Source: an uncultured Chlamydiae bacterium (GTDB lineage: Bacteria; Chlamydiota; Chlamydiia; Chlamydiales; Rhabdochlamydiaceae). From it: a DNA stretch of 26,512 nucleotides. Both the position numbers and the translations under genes were made by a program. Shown here one piece after another: positions 1 through 7,210 of the stretch (its first letter is position 1; every line of letters starts with the position of its first letter). Where the stretch lies: positions 1-26,512 of the forward strand of contig CAIPRZ010000031.1 of the NCBI GenBank assembly GCA_903867585.1, written 5' to 3'. The notes below the pieces were generated by a model. It did not search any database, had not been told where the DNA came from, and saw only the letters and a program-made list of their open reading frames with translations.

Positions 1-38
1 TTTAATTTAAATAAATTAATTATTATCTTCTTTAATTT

Positions 39-58
39 AATCTTGCAAAAACAAGATT
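39..58. repeat. AT-rich inverted repeat downstream of the licD-like gene
   Basis: Bases 39-45 and 52-58 form a perfect 7-bp stem around a 6-base A-rich loop. It lies about 33 bases past the stop of the minus-strand LicD-family gene, so it could be a weak transcription terminator or an mRNA 3'-end stabiliser for it. There is no clean U-run after the stem on either strand, which argues against a classical intrinsic terminator. Confidence 0.35.
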
Positions 59-90
59 TAATTAAAATTTAAAAAAAGCCTAATCTAAAA

Positions 91-1095
91 TCAGCCAATA
101 GTCTTAAGGGAAGCTTCGAATAATTTAGCTTCATAAGGGCAAGGGGAAAAGTCAGTGAGTTTAGCTTTATGTGGGTTATCAAAAAGCCTGCCATTTTTAT
201 GGTCAAATATTTGGTATCCTATTTCCATGCAATCATTTCCATAAGCTCTTTTACAATATTCGTCTGCTCCTTCCGCAAGAGGAATACTTATAGGACCAAA
301 GGGGACTTTTTTAGTATTTTCTAGCTCTTCTTCAGTCCAGGATTCTTTAGGCCATACAGTAGAAGGTTGTTCGGGGCCTCCTAAATTTTCAACTTTTTGA
401 CAATTGATATAAAGTCGGCTATCCGAAACATTTTTATAGGTAATAAATAAATCAATAAACGGCCAATAAAACTCGCCTCTTGTACTACCTTGTCCGTAGG
501 TTTTTCCAAATTCCGGGCATTTGAGGACCGTTAATTTAAAACCACCCCAATGCGGTCTTAGTTTAAGTCCTTTATCTAGTAAATCTTGGTGAAATTCGGG
601 GGTAAATTTATTTTGTTCATTTAAGGGCATAACTAAATCAATATCATCATCCCATGGGATAATTCCAGCAGGATCATGTCTAAGCGCTCCAAGAACTGTT
701 CCGCTACAACCTGCGTATCTTATTTGGTGTTTGTCGCAAATTTGATCAAACTCTTGTTGCATTTTGTATAGTAATGCCGCGGCTTTGGGGTCCATGATAG
801 GCATCCCATCTCGATTATATTGAGTATGAATATCAGCAGAAGCATCCGTCTTATTTTTAAAACACATTCGGGCTAGCACCCCTATGGTGCCTATAAGAGG
901 TAGGGAATGAAAAACAAGACTTGTAAACGAATGGTTCTTTAAAATAGAGCTAAAATCATTTGGAAGCTGTCCACCTAACTTTTCGAAACATTTAAGCATA
1001 ATGGCGCTGATATTAGCGATGGTACCTATAACAGGAACAAGGCTGATTTTATAAAGAATATCTAAAGATTTGTTTTCACTGGGTATTCTATTCAT
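91..1095 (-). CDS. LicD-family protein with a double hydrophobic N-terminal segment
   Basis: This 334-residue protein has a LicD (phosphocholine/nucleotidyltransferase-fold) domain from about residue 105. The segment around 126-156 carries the family signature: a YAGCSGTVLGALRH stretch followed by the acidic PWDDDIDL motif (Asp149-151 and 153), expected to bind metal. LicD proteins attach phosphocholine or related phospho-groups to surface glycans. The actual acceptor here cannot be read from the sequence. Ahead of the domain lie two hydrophobic segments (about 17-34 and 60-77), each containing a PxIGTI motif (21-26 and 66-71) followed by Cys-Phe. The pattern looks duplicated and suggests membrane insertion as a hairpin rather than a cleaved signal peptide. 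Translation starts at an ATG behind a weak AGG-type site. The gene is monocistronic as far as visible, with a candidate promoter just upstream. Family assignment is firm; substrate and location are inference. Confidence 0.85.
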   Translation of the reverse strand: MNRIPSENKSLDILYKISLVPVIGTIANISAIMLKCFEKLGGQLPNDFSSILKNHSFTSLVFHSLPLIGTIGVLARMCFKNKTDASADIHTQYNRDGMPIMDPKAAALLYKMQQEFDQICDKHQIRYAGCSGTVLGALRHDPAGIIPWDDDIDLVMPLNEQNKFTPEFHQDLLDKGLKLRPHWGGFKLTVLKCPEFGKTYGQGSTRGEFYWPFIDLFITYKNVSDSRLYINCQKVENLGGPEQPSTVWPKESWTEEELENTKKVPFGPISIPLAEGADEYCKRAYGNDCMEIGYQIFDHKNGRLFDNPHKAKLTDFSPCPYEAKLFEASLKTIG

Positions 1096-1128
1096 ATAAT
1101 TTACCTATTAATTCGTTCATTAGTAATA

Positions 1129-1158
1129 ATTATAACAAATTATTTCTTTATTTTTAAA
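1129..1158 (-). promoter_or_regulatory. Candidate sigma70-type promoter for the licD-like gene
   Basis: On the minus strand a perfect TATAAT -10 box (1134-1129) stands about 34 bases before the start codon. An 18-base spacer separates it from a TTTAAA (1158-1153), a poor -35. The surrounding sequence is very AT-rich, so chance matches are likely. Confidence 0.35.
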
Positions 1159-1253
1159 TGTTTAAAGTAAATATAAGTTTTTAGATATAAGTAGTTGACA
1201 GTTAAGTGGATATGTATTTAAAAAGCGTTTTTATTTATTAGTTTTGGGGTTGT

Positions 1254-3377
1254 TTAAGTGATTATAACAAAACCATCTTCATAATAAGGCTCACCCTTTC
1301 CGATACGGAGGGTCCCTTCAAAGTAGTGTTTATAGACCTTTAAAGCAGCTTTTGCGTTGGAAACGCAAAAAAAGCAGTTACTGACCCATTCTGAACCAAC
1401 AATGGTTCCTTCCATGAGATTACGTTTGAAGCGAGAGGTGATTTTATCGGACCAATAATCCTTAGTACCAAATAATAAGACAGGAGTTGCTTGTGAAGAG
1501 CCAATTTTTCGTCGAACCTCTTCTAAGCAGTACTCAAAATCAGTTCCTATTCCTCCATGAAGAAAAATGGGAAAATCTAAATTAAATTCGGCTTGTCTTT
1601 CAACAAGCCTGTCGAGCCTATAAGTCATTTTAGCATCTATATAGGGATTGGTTTTTTGTTCATGAACCACTCTTGAAGATCTTCCTGAAAAATCGACTAC
1701 GTTGGCACAAGATAAAACTCCCACTTTTCTTGCCACCCGGTTACCCACTTCCATAACACCAGGACCACCACCAGTAATAAGGGCTATAGGAATTGATTTA
1801 TTTAGTAGGGGATGATCTACGTGGAGGCTTAAATTTTTTAAACCTAAAAATAGCTCTTCAAGTTCTGTTTCAAAAGTACTTTCAATTAAATTGGAGCCAT
1901 AGATACCAAAAGAGGTAGCTCTTAAAAAAGCATCGACTTGATCCATCGGTACAAACATGCCAGCATCTTTATTAGGCTTGGGAACATACTGAAGCATCCG
2001 TTGACTCACTCCATCTAGCCAAAAAACAGGGATGCCAAATTTTGCAAGATCTAGCAGCAACGAACGATCTTCATGCGAAAAATAATCACCGTAAGATCTT
2101 GATGGATATTGGAAATAGATCCCTTTAAGATTGCGCATGACAAGATTAGATAAAAGCATTTTTTTCATTAAAGGGGAAGGGAAGTAGCGAGTAAGAAGGA
2201 TCCCTTGGCTTGTAATTAATCCCTCTTCAATGGCTTTTAGAAAAGGATAAGAGGGTTGATCTTGAATATAACGCTCAGCCATCAGCGCTTGCCGAGTAGG
2301 ATTGGTAAGGCCTGGAAAATCATGAAGATGAGGCTCTTTAGTGATCCAATCTTGCTCTTTAAGATGCATCAATTGATCCCCTTTAAAGATAAAAACAGCT
2401 GCGCCGTGATGTAGAGGTTTTGGTGAAGATTCAAACGCTTTAAATAAGTAACTGGGGTTATCGATACAGACCTGAAGCTGATCCCGATCGGAAAAAAACA
2501 CATATTCTCGATAGGGTTCCAAGGTGTAAAATTCTAAGGGGATGTCTTCAAGTTCCTTATTTGAATGACCAAATAATTCGTAAATATCGCCAGAGGCTTT
2601 AGTATCAGGCTCTAAAATAGAAGCGCTGGTATGTCTCAGACCTTGAGGTAATAAAGGATCAACTACTTTTGCAAAAACAGTTCTCACATGGAGTGGAAGG
2701 GTTTTTACAAGAAGAATATCATTTTTTTGTGCAAGCCTATGTTCATCTGGAAGAAAATTTTGGTGTAAAGAGAGAAAGTTACGAATTTTCATGTGGGGAA
2801 ATTGCAAAGCTTTTGCAAGAGTTTCAAGCAGGCCATAAATTCCTTTGTCGTAATGTACGACCCCTTTTAATAAAGATAAAAAGGCCACTGTTCTTCCATC
2901 AATTTTTTCAAGGAGGAGCTCGTCGCTTCCTTGCATTCCGCCAAGCGATAATAAAGGCTTACCATATCGATCAGATCGTCCAAACATCCGTTGTAAATAG
3001 TCAGGATTTCTTACTCTTCGCGAAGGATCAGCAGCAAAAAGCTTTCCTATATAGGCACCAACACACAATAAGGGAAGCATTTTTTCAGCGATTGGACCGT
3101 AGCTTGAAAGGACAATTTGACAAATTGCTGTCGACTTTTTTTTATCAAGATAGCAATGCGTTTTTTCTGATTGAAGCCCAAGCTGAGCAAGTGTGCTTTT
3201 TAAATTAAAATAAATATGCTGATCATCCAGATGATAACCGACAAAAGTATCTAATATATTTACTATTATGATAGTCGCAACAGCTGTCCCATCTTTTAGG
3301 AATTCAATCTTTTCGATTTTCCCATCAGGAGTCACAAGATCATAGTGAGCAAATTTCAAATAGCTTTCGTTAAACAT
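1254..3377 (-). CDS. Large protein with C-terminal LOG-like (Rossmann nucleotide-binding) domain
   Basis: The protein has 707 residues. The last 180 or so resemble the LOG/lysine-decarboxylase-like fold. GGGPGVME is at 536-543 and GGIGTDFE at 608-615, matching the family's two nucleotide-binding/catalytic motifs, except that the second lacks the usual leading Pro (His607 instead). LOG enzymes hydrolyse nucleoside 5'-monophosphates to free bases, classically releasing cytokinins in plants. The roughly 500-residue N-terminal part is not one I recognise. It has no signal peptide or obvious transmembrane helix, and a moderately hydrophobic stretch lies near 28-43. I recall a protein of similar size beside the MYG1 and HIT genes in C. 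trachomatis (CT387), so this is probably a conserved chlamydial protein of unknown role. No clear ribosome-binding site precedes the ATG. It diverges from the MYG1 operon. The nucleotide-binding fold is fairly secure; any enzymatic activity is unproven because the catalytic motif is altered. Confidence 0.75.
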   Translation of the reverse strand: MFNESYLKFAHYDLVTPDGKIEKIEFLKDGTAVATIIIVNILDTFVGYHLDDQHIYFNLKSTLAQLGLQSEKTHCYLDKKKSTAICQIVLSSYGPIAEKMLPLLCVGAYIGKLFAADPSRRVRNPDYLQRMFGRSDRYGKPLLSLGGMQGSDELLLEKIDGRTVAFLSLLKGVVHYDKGIYGLLETLAKALQFPHMKIRNFLSLHQNFLPDEHRLAQKNDILLVKTLPLHVRTVFAKVVDPLLPQGLRHTSASILEPDTKASGDIYELFGHSNKELEDIPLEFYTLEPYREYVFFSDRDQLQVCIDNPSYLFKAFESSPKPLHHGAAVFIFKGDQLMHLKEQDWITKEPHLHDFPGLTNPTRQALMAERYIQDQPSYPFLKAIEEGLITSQGILLTRYFPSPLMKKMLLSNLVMRNLKGIYFQYPSRSYGDYFSHEDRSLLLDLAKFGIPVFWLDGVSQRMLQYVPKPNKDAGMFVPMDQVDAFLRATSFGIYGSNLIESTFETELEELFLGLKNLSLHVDHPLLNKSIPIALITGGGPGVMEVGNRVARKVGVLSCANVVDFSGRSSRVVHEQKTNPYIDAKMTYRLDRLVERQAEFNLDFPIFLHGGIGTDFEYCLEEVRRKIGSSQATPVLLFGTKDYWSDKITSRFKRNLMEGTIVGSEWVSNCFFCVSNAKAALKVYKHYFEGTLRIGKGEPYYEDGFVIIT

Positions 3378-3437
3378 CTGTTAAAATCTTAAAAAATCAT
3401 TTCTCTCAGTTTCTAAGGCAAAACCTATAAAAAACCC

Positions 3438-3478
3438 AGCATTTTATTACCCCTACCTAATAGGGGATGCTTTTTTTT
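3438..3478 (+). terminator. Terminator-like hairpin in the leader of the MYG1 operon
   Basis: CCCCT (3450-3454) and AGGGG (3462-3466) pair around a 7-base loop. An outer GCAT/ATGC stem (3439-3442 with 3467-3470) extends this across a 7-base bulge, and eight T residues follow directly (3471-3478). This is the form of an intrinsic terminator reading rightward. No rightward gene ends here, because the gene to the left runs away from it. It would therefore sit inside the untranslated leader of the MYG1-family gene, 36 bases before its ATG, and could act as an attenuator. A TATAAA at 3426-3431 could be the -10 of a promoter immediately upstream, but that would put the start point inside the hairpin, and no -35 is visible. 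Confidence 0.5.
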
Positions 3479-3514
3479 CCTTATTAAAGGTAATCTCTTC
3501 ATTGAGGAAAAACT

Positions 3515-4390
3515 ATGAAAATTAAAAAATCTATTGGAATACACGACGGAAGCTTTCATGCCGATGAGGTTTCAGCTTGCGCTTTGCTTATCCATTTTGG
3601 CTTAGGTGATAAAGATAAAATTATTAGAACTCGTGATTATAAAAAGCTTGAAGAATGTGACTATGTTTGTGATGTAGGTGGTGTTTATGATCCTGCTATT
3701 AAAAGATTCGATCATCACCAAGCTGACTATAAAGGGGATTTGAGTAGCGCTGGAATGGTATTAAATTATTTAAAAGATCAATATGACCTACCTAGTGTTC
3801 TTTATGATCATTTAAATAATAGCTGGATTCATGGGGTCGATGCCCACGATAACGGAAGGTATACCGCAGAAATGGGAACCAGCACCTTTTCCCATATTAT
3901 CGCAAATTTCATGCCAATCCATTACGAGGCTTCTGAAATAGAACTACATGAAGGTTTTACAAAAGCTCTAGATTTTACCTTGGGCCATTTAAAGCGGATG
4001 GTGGATAGATTTTTCTATATAAGATCATGCAAAGAAGAGGTGGCTCATGCCATGAAAGCTTCAGATGAGGTTTTATATTTTGATCATCTTCTTCCTTGGA
4101 TGGATCTTTTTTTTGAACTAGGAGGGGATCACCACCCTGCCCGATTTGTTATTATGCCGTCAGCTTCTGGTTGGAAACTTAGAGGCATTCCTCCAAATTC
4201 CAGAGACCGAATGAAAGTTAGACAACCGATGCCAGAAAAATGGGCCGGCTTATTAGATTCAAAACTGGCACAAGTGTCCGGCATTGATGGGGCCATATTT
4301 TGTCATAAAGGCCGGTTTATTTCGGTATGGAAGACTAAAGAAGACGCCCAATTAGCCCTTAAAAAAATTACAAAGACCCATTTGATATGA
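3515..4390 (+). CDS. MYG1-family (UPF0160) metal-dependent hydrolase
   Basis: This 291-residue protein matches the MYG1/GAMM1 family along its length. The N-terminal motif HDGSFHADEV (10-19), Asp53 in DVGG, the DHH triad at 66-68 and GVDAHDNG around 107-114 are the expected metal ligands of a DHH-like phosphoesterase fold. The C-terminal PMPEKWAGL and SGIDGAIF segments are family hallmarks. Eukaryotic MYG1 is a 3'-5' RNA exonuclease; bacterial members have no settled substrate, so RNA or nucleotide turnover is a reasonable but unproven role. A GAGG ribosome-binding site (3504-3507) supports the ATG. It is first in a rightward trio, and its stop overlaps the start of the HIT gene by 4 bases (ATGA), implying translational coupling. 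From memory, C. trachomatis has the same pair (CT386/CT385). Confidence 0.88.
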   Translation: MKIKKSIGIHDGSFHADEVSACALLIHFGLGDKDKIIRTRDYKKLEECDYVCDVGGVYDPAIKRFDHHQADYKGDLSSAGMVLNYLKDQYDLPSVLYDHLNNSWIHGVDAHDNGRYTAEMGTSTFSHIIANFMPIHYEASEIELHEGFTKALDFTLGHLKRMVDRFFYIRSCKEEVAHAMKASDEVLYFDHLLPWMDLFFELGGDHHPARFVIMPSASGWKLRGIPPNSRDRMKVRQPMPEKWAGLLDSKLAQVSGIDGAIFCHKGRFISVWKTKEDAQLALKKITKTHLI

Positions 4391-4719
4391 CTGTTTTTGC
4401 TCAAATTATTGAAGGGGTTCTGCCCTCTAAAAAACTCTACGAAAATGAACATCTCATTGTAATTGAAGATATCCATAAGCTAGCTCCTATTCACTTGCTA
4501 ATCATTCCAAAAAAAGCCTATAAGGATCTTCAAAGCGTCCCCGAAAAAGATCTAGGTATTTTGAAAGAAATTGGAAAAGCAGCTCAATTAATGGCTGATA
4601 AATTCGATATCTGTGATGGCTATCGATTATTAACTAATAATGGAGAAGAGGCAGGTCAAACGATTTTTCATATGCATTTTCATCTTCTTGGCGGACGGAG
4701 ATTAATGACACTGGGTTAA
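4387..4719 (+). CDS. HIT-family nucleotide hydrolase (Hint/YcfF-like)
   Basis: At 110 residues this is a standard-length Hint-type histidine-triad protein. The signature QTIFHMHFHLLGGR ends the domain: His95, His97 and His99 form the triad, with His97 the expected nucleophile. GEEAGQ just before it and the central LIIPKKAY strand are also typical. Hint proteins hydrolyse phosphoramidate bonds of purine nucleotides, such as aminoacyl-AMP or AMP-lysine, in the cytoplasm. The start codon overlaps the MYG1 stop by 4 bases, and the next gene begins 3 bases after its own stop, so the three are almost certainly co-transcribed. Two hydrolases of nucleotide-like substrates in one operon suggest a shared role in nucleotide clean-up, though this is only inference. 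Confidence 0.93.
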   Translation: MTVFAQIIEGVLPSKKLYENEHLIVIEDIHKLAPIHLLIIPKKAYKDLQSVPEKDLGILKEIGKAAQLMADKFDICDGYRLLTNNGEEAGQTIFHMHFHLLGGRRLMTLG

Positions 4720-4722
4720 TGG

Positions 4723-6423
4723 ATGTGGCTTTTTCCTTCAAAGCTTTTAGTGATTTTAACGGCATTGAATCCCTTAAAAGAGGAGATTCAACGTCATATA
4801 TCTTTAGAAGGATTTGAAGAAGCGGCAAAGCTTGCTGAAAATCTTCAGCATCATGAAGATCCTGAAGGTCTTTATCTAAGTATCTCTGCATTTGCTCAAT
4901 CGGGTAATATAACAAAAGCTTTAGAGATTTTAGAAAAAAATAAATCTTATCTTAAAGAACACAATTTTTACAAAAAAGCCCTAGAGCCCCTTGCTCTAAG
5001 TGTTTTCAAAAGTCATTTTAACTCTAATCAAGAACCGATAAAAATGGCAGCTCTTGCTGCATTATCGCAAGAATCTGATGCTCGCGTTTTAGATTTGCTC
5101 CTAAATGCGTTTGAGCATCCTAATGTTAAAATAAAAATGATGGCTTTAAGAGGGTTGTCAGGATTTGCTGATGAAAAGGTAAAAAAAACCTTATGCGAAG
5201 CCTTCAAGCAAACTGTTCATCCGGCAATTGGGATGCAAATAGCCAAATTATTTGGTCATTGGCATGATAAACGATTACTTCCTCTTCTTTTGCAAAAGCT
5301 TAAAGAAGACTCGATGTTACTTGAAGAAAAGATCAACTACATTTTAATTATTAAAGAACTTGATCATCAAATATCTGTAGATAAAATCAAATCCTTAGCT
5401 TCTAGTCCCCAAGCTTCTGAACGCCTTTTAGCCACCTATCTTCTTTCGTCACCCAAAGTTCACTGTGATAATAAAACTCTCATAAAATTACTTAAAGATA
5501 ACCATCTTTGGGTTAAGCAATCAGCCTTAATAACAACCATCAAACGAAAAATTCATAATACAACCATTGATCAGATTATTAGGGGATGGAAAGAGGAGAA
5601 ATCATTTGAATTAACAAAAGCCTATTACTACTACGGTCTAATTAATAACAGCCAAGACATCGTAAAAGATTTTATAGAAGCCTTTAATACAGGACCTATC
5701 CAGGAAAAAAGGGTCTTAGCATCGATCCTTTATTCCGCCGGCACCCACCATGAAAGGATCATTGAAAAGTTATTAGATGAAAATAGCGATCCTTACTTAA
5801 AGCTACAGCTAGGTCTTCATCTTCTTTCTGGAGAAAAATATAAAAAGGGGATTGATTCGGTAAAAACAGCGCTGGAGCAGCTGAAAAATAAAAAAATCTA
5901 TATAGTCAATGAATCTGTTCTCCCTTTTTTTGTGATAGAAGATGAGCATAACTCTTTACATGTCATTTCTGCAGGACAAAGAAGGGCTATGGATAAACAT
6001 TTTAGGCTTCAAATTTTTCATTTGCTAGCCATAAAAAAAATGCCTGAGGCTAAAGAGGTTCTAAAAGAGCTTCTAAAAAGTGATCTTTTTGAAATTAGTC
6101 TAGATGCCATGGTCCATTTTTGGGAAAATTTTGGTTACGACGATAAAGATTATCTTGCAACCCTTCTAGAAGACCACGATCCTGAGCTAAGACTTAAAGC
6201 GGCTTTAGTTTTAAATTACTTAGACTACAATAAAGATATAAGAAAGTTTTTAATGGAAAGCTATCAGAAGCAGACCTACTCGATGCAAATTCAAATTTTA
6301 TTTTCCCTTTCTAAATATCATGAAGACGATGTGATAGACTTTTATGTAAAAAATCTTAAATCTAAATACCCACTGATCCAGGCTATTACAGCCGGTTGCT
6401 TGTTTACGTCTCTTTATAAGTAA
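4723..6423 (+). CDS. HEAT-repeat-containing protein of unknown function
   Basis: This 566-residue, almost entirely helical protein has HEAT-like repeats. The clearest lie at about 105-200 (paired helices with an MAALAAL pattern and a following VKIKMMALRGL) and again toward the C-terminus at about 465-566. The first 90 residues, with alternating helices, look TPR-like. Such solenoids act as protein-binding scaffolds; no catalytic motif is visible. The chosen ATG follows the HIT stop by 3 bases and has no good ribosome-binding site, so coupling from the upstream gene or a slightly later start is possible. The first 16 residues are hydrophobic (WLFPSKLLVILTAL), which might be a short export or membrane signal, or just untranslated sequence if a later start is used. 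Its last 20 bases overlap the convergent SufE-like gene. I recall an uncharacterised gene at this place in C. trachomatis (CT384). Confidence 0.8.
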   Translation: MWLFPSKLLVILTALNPLKEEIQRHISLEGFEEAAKLAENLQHHEDPEGLYLSISAFAQSGNITKALEILEKNKSYLKEHNFYKKALEPLALSVFKSHFNSNQEPIKMAALAALSQESDARVLDLLLNAFEHPNVKIKMMALRGLSGFADEKVKKTLCEAFKQTVHPAIGMQIAKLFGHWHDKRLLPLLLQKLKEDSMLLEEKINYILIIKELDHQISVDKIKSLASSPQASERLLATYLLSSPKVHCDNKTLIKLLKDNHLWVKQSALITTIKRKIHNTTIDQIIRGWKEEKSFELTKAYYYYGLINNSQDIVKDFIEAFNTGPIQEKRVLASILYSAGTHHERIIEKLLDENSDPYLKLQLGLHLLSGEKYKKGIDSVKTALEQLKNKKIYIVNESVLPFFVIEDEHNSLHVISAGQRRAMDKHFRLQIFHLLAIKKMPEAKEVLKELLKSDLFEISLDAMVHFWENFGYDDKDYLATLLEDHDPELRLKAALVLNYLDYNKDIRKFLMESYQKQTYSMQIQILFSLSKYHEDDVIDFYVKNLKSKYPLIQAITAGCLFTSLYK

Positions 6424-6817
6424 ATACAGCTATTTCAATCATTTTTTTATAAAGACTATTGACCCCATTAGACCTTCCAGGGCTCAAAAGATGGCCTAGT
6501 TTCAGCTCTTGGAAAAATGAGGGGGGAGTAGAGAGCATTTGTTTGAGGGTAACTCCATGATAGAAATGAACTAGCAGAGCGGCAAGTCCCTGAGAAATAA
6601 GGGCATCTGAATGGAACTCAAAATTTAAAACGCCTTCTGTATTCGTGCATCGAACATATAATAGACTCTGACACCCGTTTACCTTATCAGCTTCTCTAAA
6701 ATCCCATAAAGATTTGAGGGGGGAGGATTTACCGAATAAAATAATTTTTTGATATACAAGCTCAGCCGAATCTGTCCTTTTAAGCTCTTCTAAAAATTTT
6801 TTAAATACTAGGTCCAT
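6404..6817 (-). CDS. sufE: SufE-like sulfur acceptor for Fe-S cluster assembly
   Basis: The 137-residue protein matches SufE. The active-site cysteine Cys49 sits in the diagnostic VNGCQS motif, and the downstream FHSDALISQGLAALLVHFYHG helix-loop segment is typical of the family. SufE takes persulfide sulfur from the cysteine desulfurase SufS and hands it to the SufBCD scaffold in the cytoplasm. The rest of the suf cluster is not in this window. The start ATG has a GAGG site about 11 bases upstream. It converges on the HEAT-repeat gene with a 20-base overlap of the two 3' ends and no terminator between, so the two transcripts must overlap as sense and antisense. It is divergent from infA across about 100 bases. 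Confidence 0.87.
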   Translation of the reverse strand: MDLVFKKFLEELKRTDSAELVYQKIILFGKSSPLKSLWDFREADKVNGCQSLLYVRCTNTEGVLNFEFHSDALISQGLAALLVHFYHGVTLKQMLSTPPSFFQELKLGHLLSPGRSNGVNSLYKKMIEIAVFTYKET

Positions 6818-6848
6818 AGAAAAAACGCCTCAATAAGAGAAAAATTGC

Positions 6849-6876
6849 TTGTTATTGGTGGTAAACGGTGTATAAT
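6849..6876 (+). promoter_or_regulatory. Promoter of infA
   Basis: TTGTTA (6849-6854) and a perfect TATAAT (6871-6876) are separated by 16 bases, a good match to the sigma70/sigma66 consensus. Transcription would start near 6883 and give a leader of roughly 37 bases before the infA ATG. Confidence 0.6.
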
Positions 6877-6919
6877 TTTACCATGTCGAATACAAGTTTG
6901 AAATTATAATAATTATTTT

Positions 6920-7138
6920 ATGCCTAAAGAAGACACGATCAAGCTTGACGGAACTATCTTGGAATTACTGCCTAATTTAACTTTTAGGGTTAAATTAATG
7001 AATGGAATGAATGTTCATGCCCATTTATGTGGCAAAATGAAGATGAGAAACATCCGTGTTTTAGTTGGAGATACAGTAACAGTTGAAATGTCTCCATATG
7101 ATCTTACGAAAGCAAGAATAATTTATAGGCAGAAATAG
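6920..7138 (+). CDS. infA: Translation initiation factor IF-1
   Basis: This 72-residue S1/OB-fold protein has the standard length and near-universal IF-1 sequence: an N-terminal DTIKLDGTILELLPN, a central GKMKMRNIRVLVGDTV and a C-terminal DLTKARIIYR. IF-1 binds the A site of the 30S subunit and helps IF-2 and IF-3 select the initiator tRNA. The ATG has no Shine-Dalgarno sequence; the preceding 15 bases are only A and T. Initiation may therefore rely on an unstructured AT-rich leader. It is the first gene of the translation/transcription superoperon, with its own promoter, and is followed by tRNA-Thr and tuf as in Chlamydia. Confidence 0.97.
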   Translation: MPKEDTIKLDGTILELLPNLTFRVKLMNGMNVHAHLCGKMKMRNIRVLVGDTVTVEMSPYDLTKARIIYRQK

Positions 7139-7141
7139 GAA

Positions 7142-7169
7142 AACTCCGAAACGAGTTGATTTTATTTTC
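7142..7169 (+). terminator. Weak hairpin after infA
   Basis: A 5-bp stem (7142-7146 with 7153-7157) around a 6-base loop is followed by a T-rich run. It is too short to be a convincing terminator. It may partly separate infA from tRNA-Thr/tuf or serve as a processing site upstream of the tRNA. Confidence 0.25.
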
Positions 7170-7210
7170 TGACCAAATTAATCTTGTTTGCTGTTAGAGA
7201 CGCGGTCTAC

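Noticed and set aside
2669..3208. 179-codon plus-strand open frame opposite the LOG-like gene
   Set aside because: It lies wholly within a conserved minus-strand gene, has no ribosome-binding site and no recognisable protein features; it is a shadow frame.
4719..4817. Alternative short frame starting at the HIT stop (TAATG)
   Set aside because: It stops after about 32 codons, whereas the frame from 4723 runs 566 codons with HEAT-repeat features.
6883..6909. Eight-residue leader peptide upstream of infA
   Set aside because: Its ATG coincides with the predicted transcription start and it has no ribosome-binding site; likely chance.
7156..7197. Promoter directly upstream of tRNA-Thr
   Set aside because: Only poor combinations (for example CTGACC with TGTTAG) are present; read-through from the infA promoter explains expression just as well.
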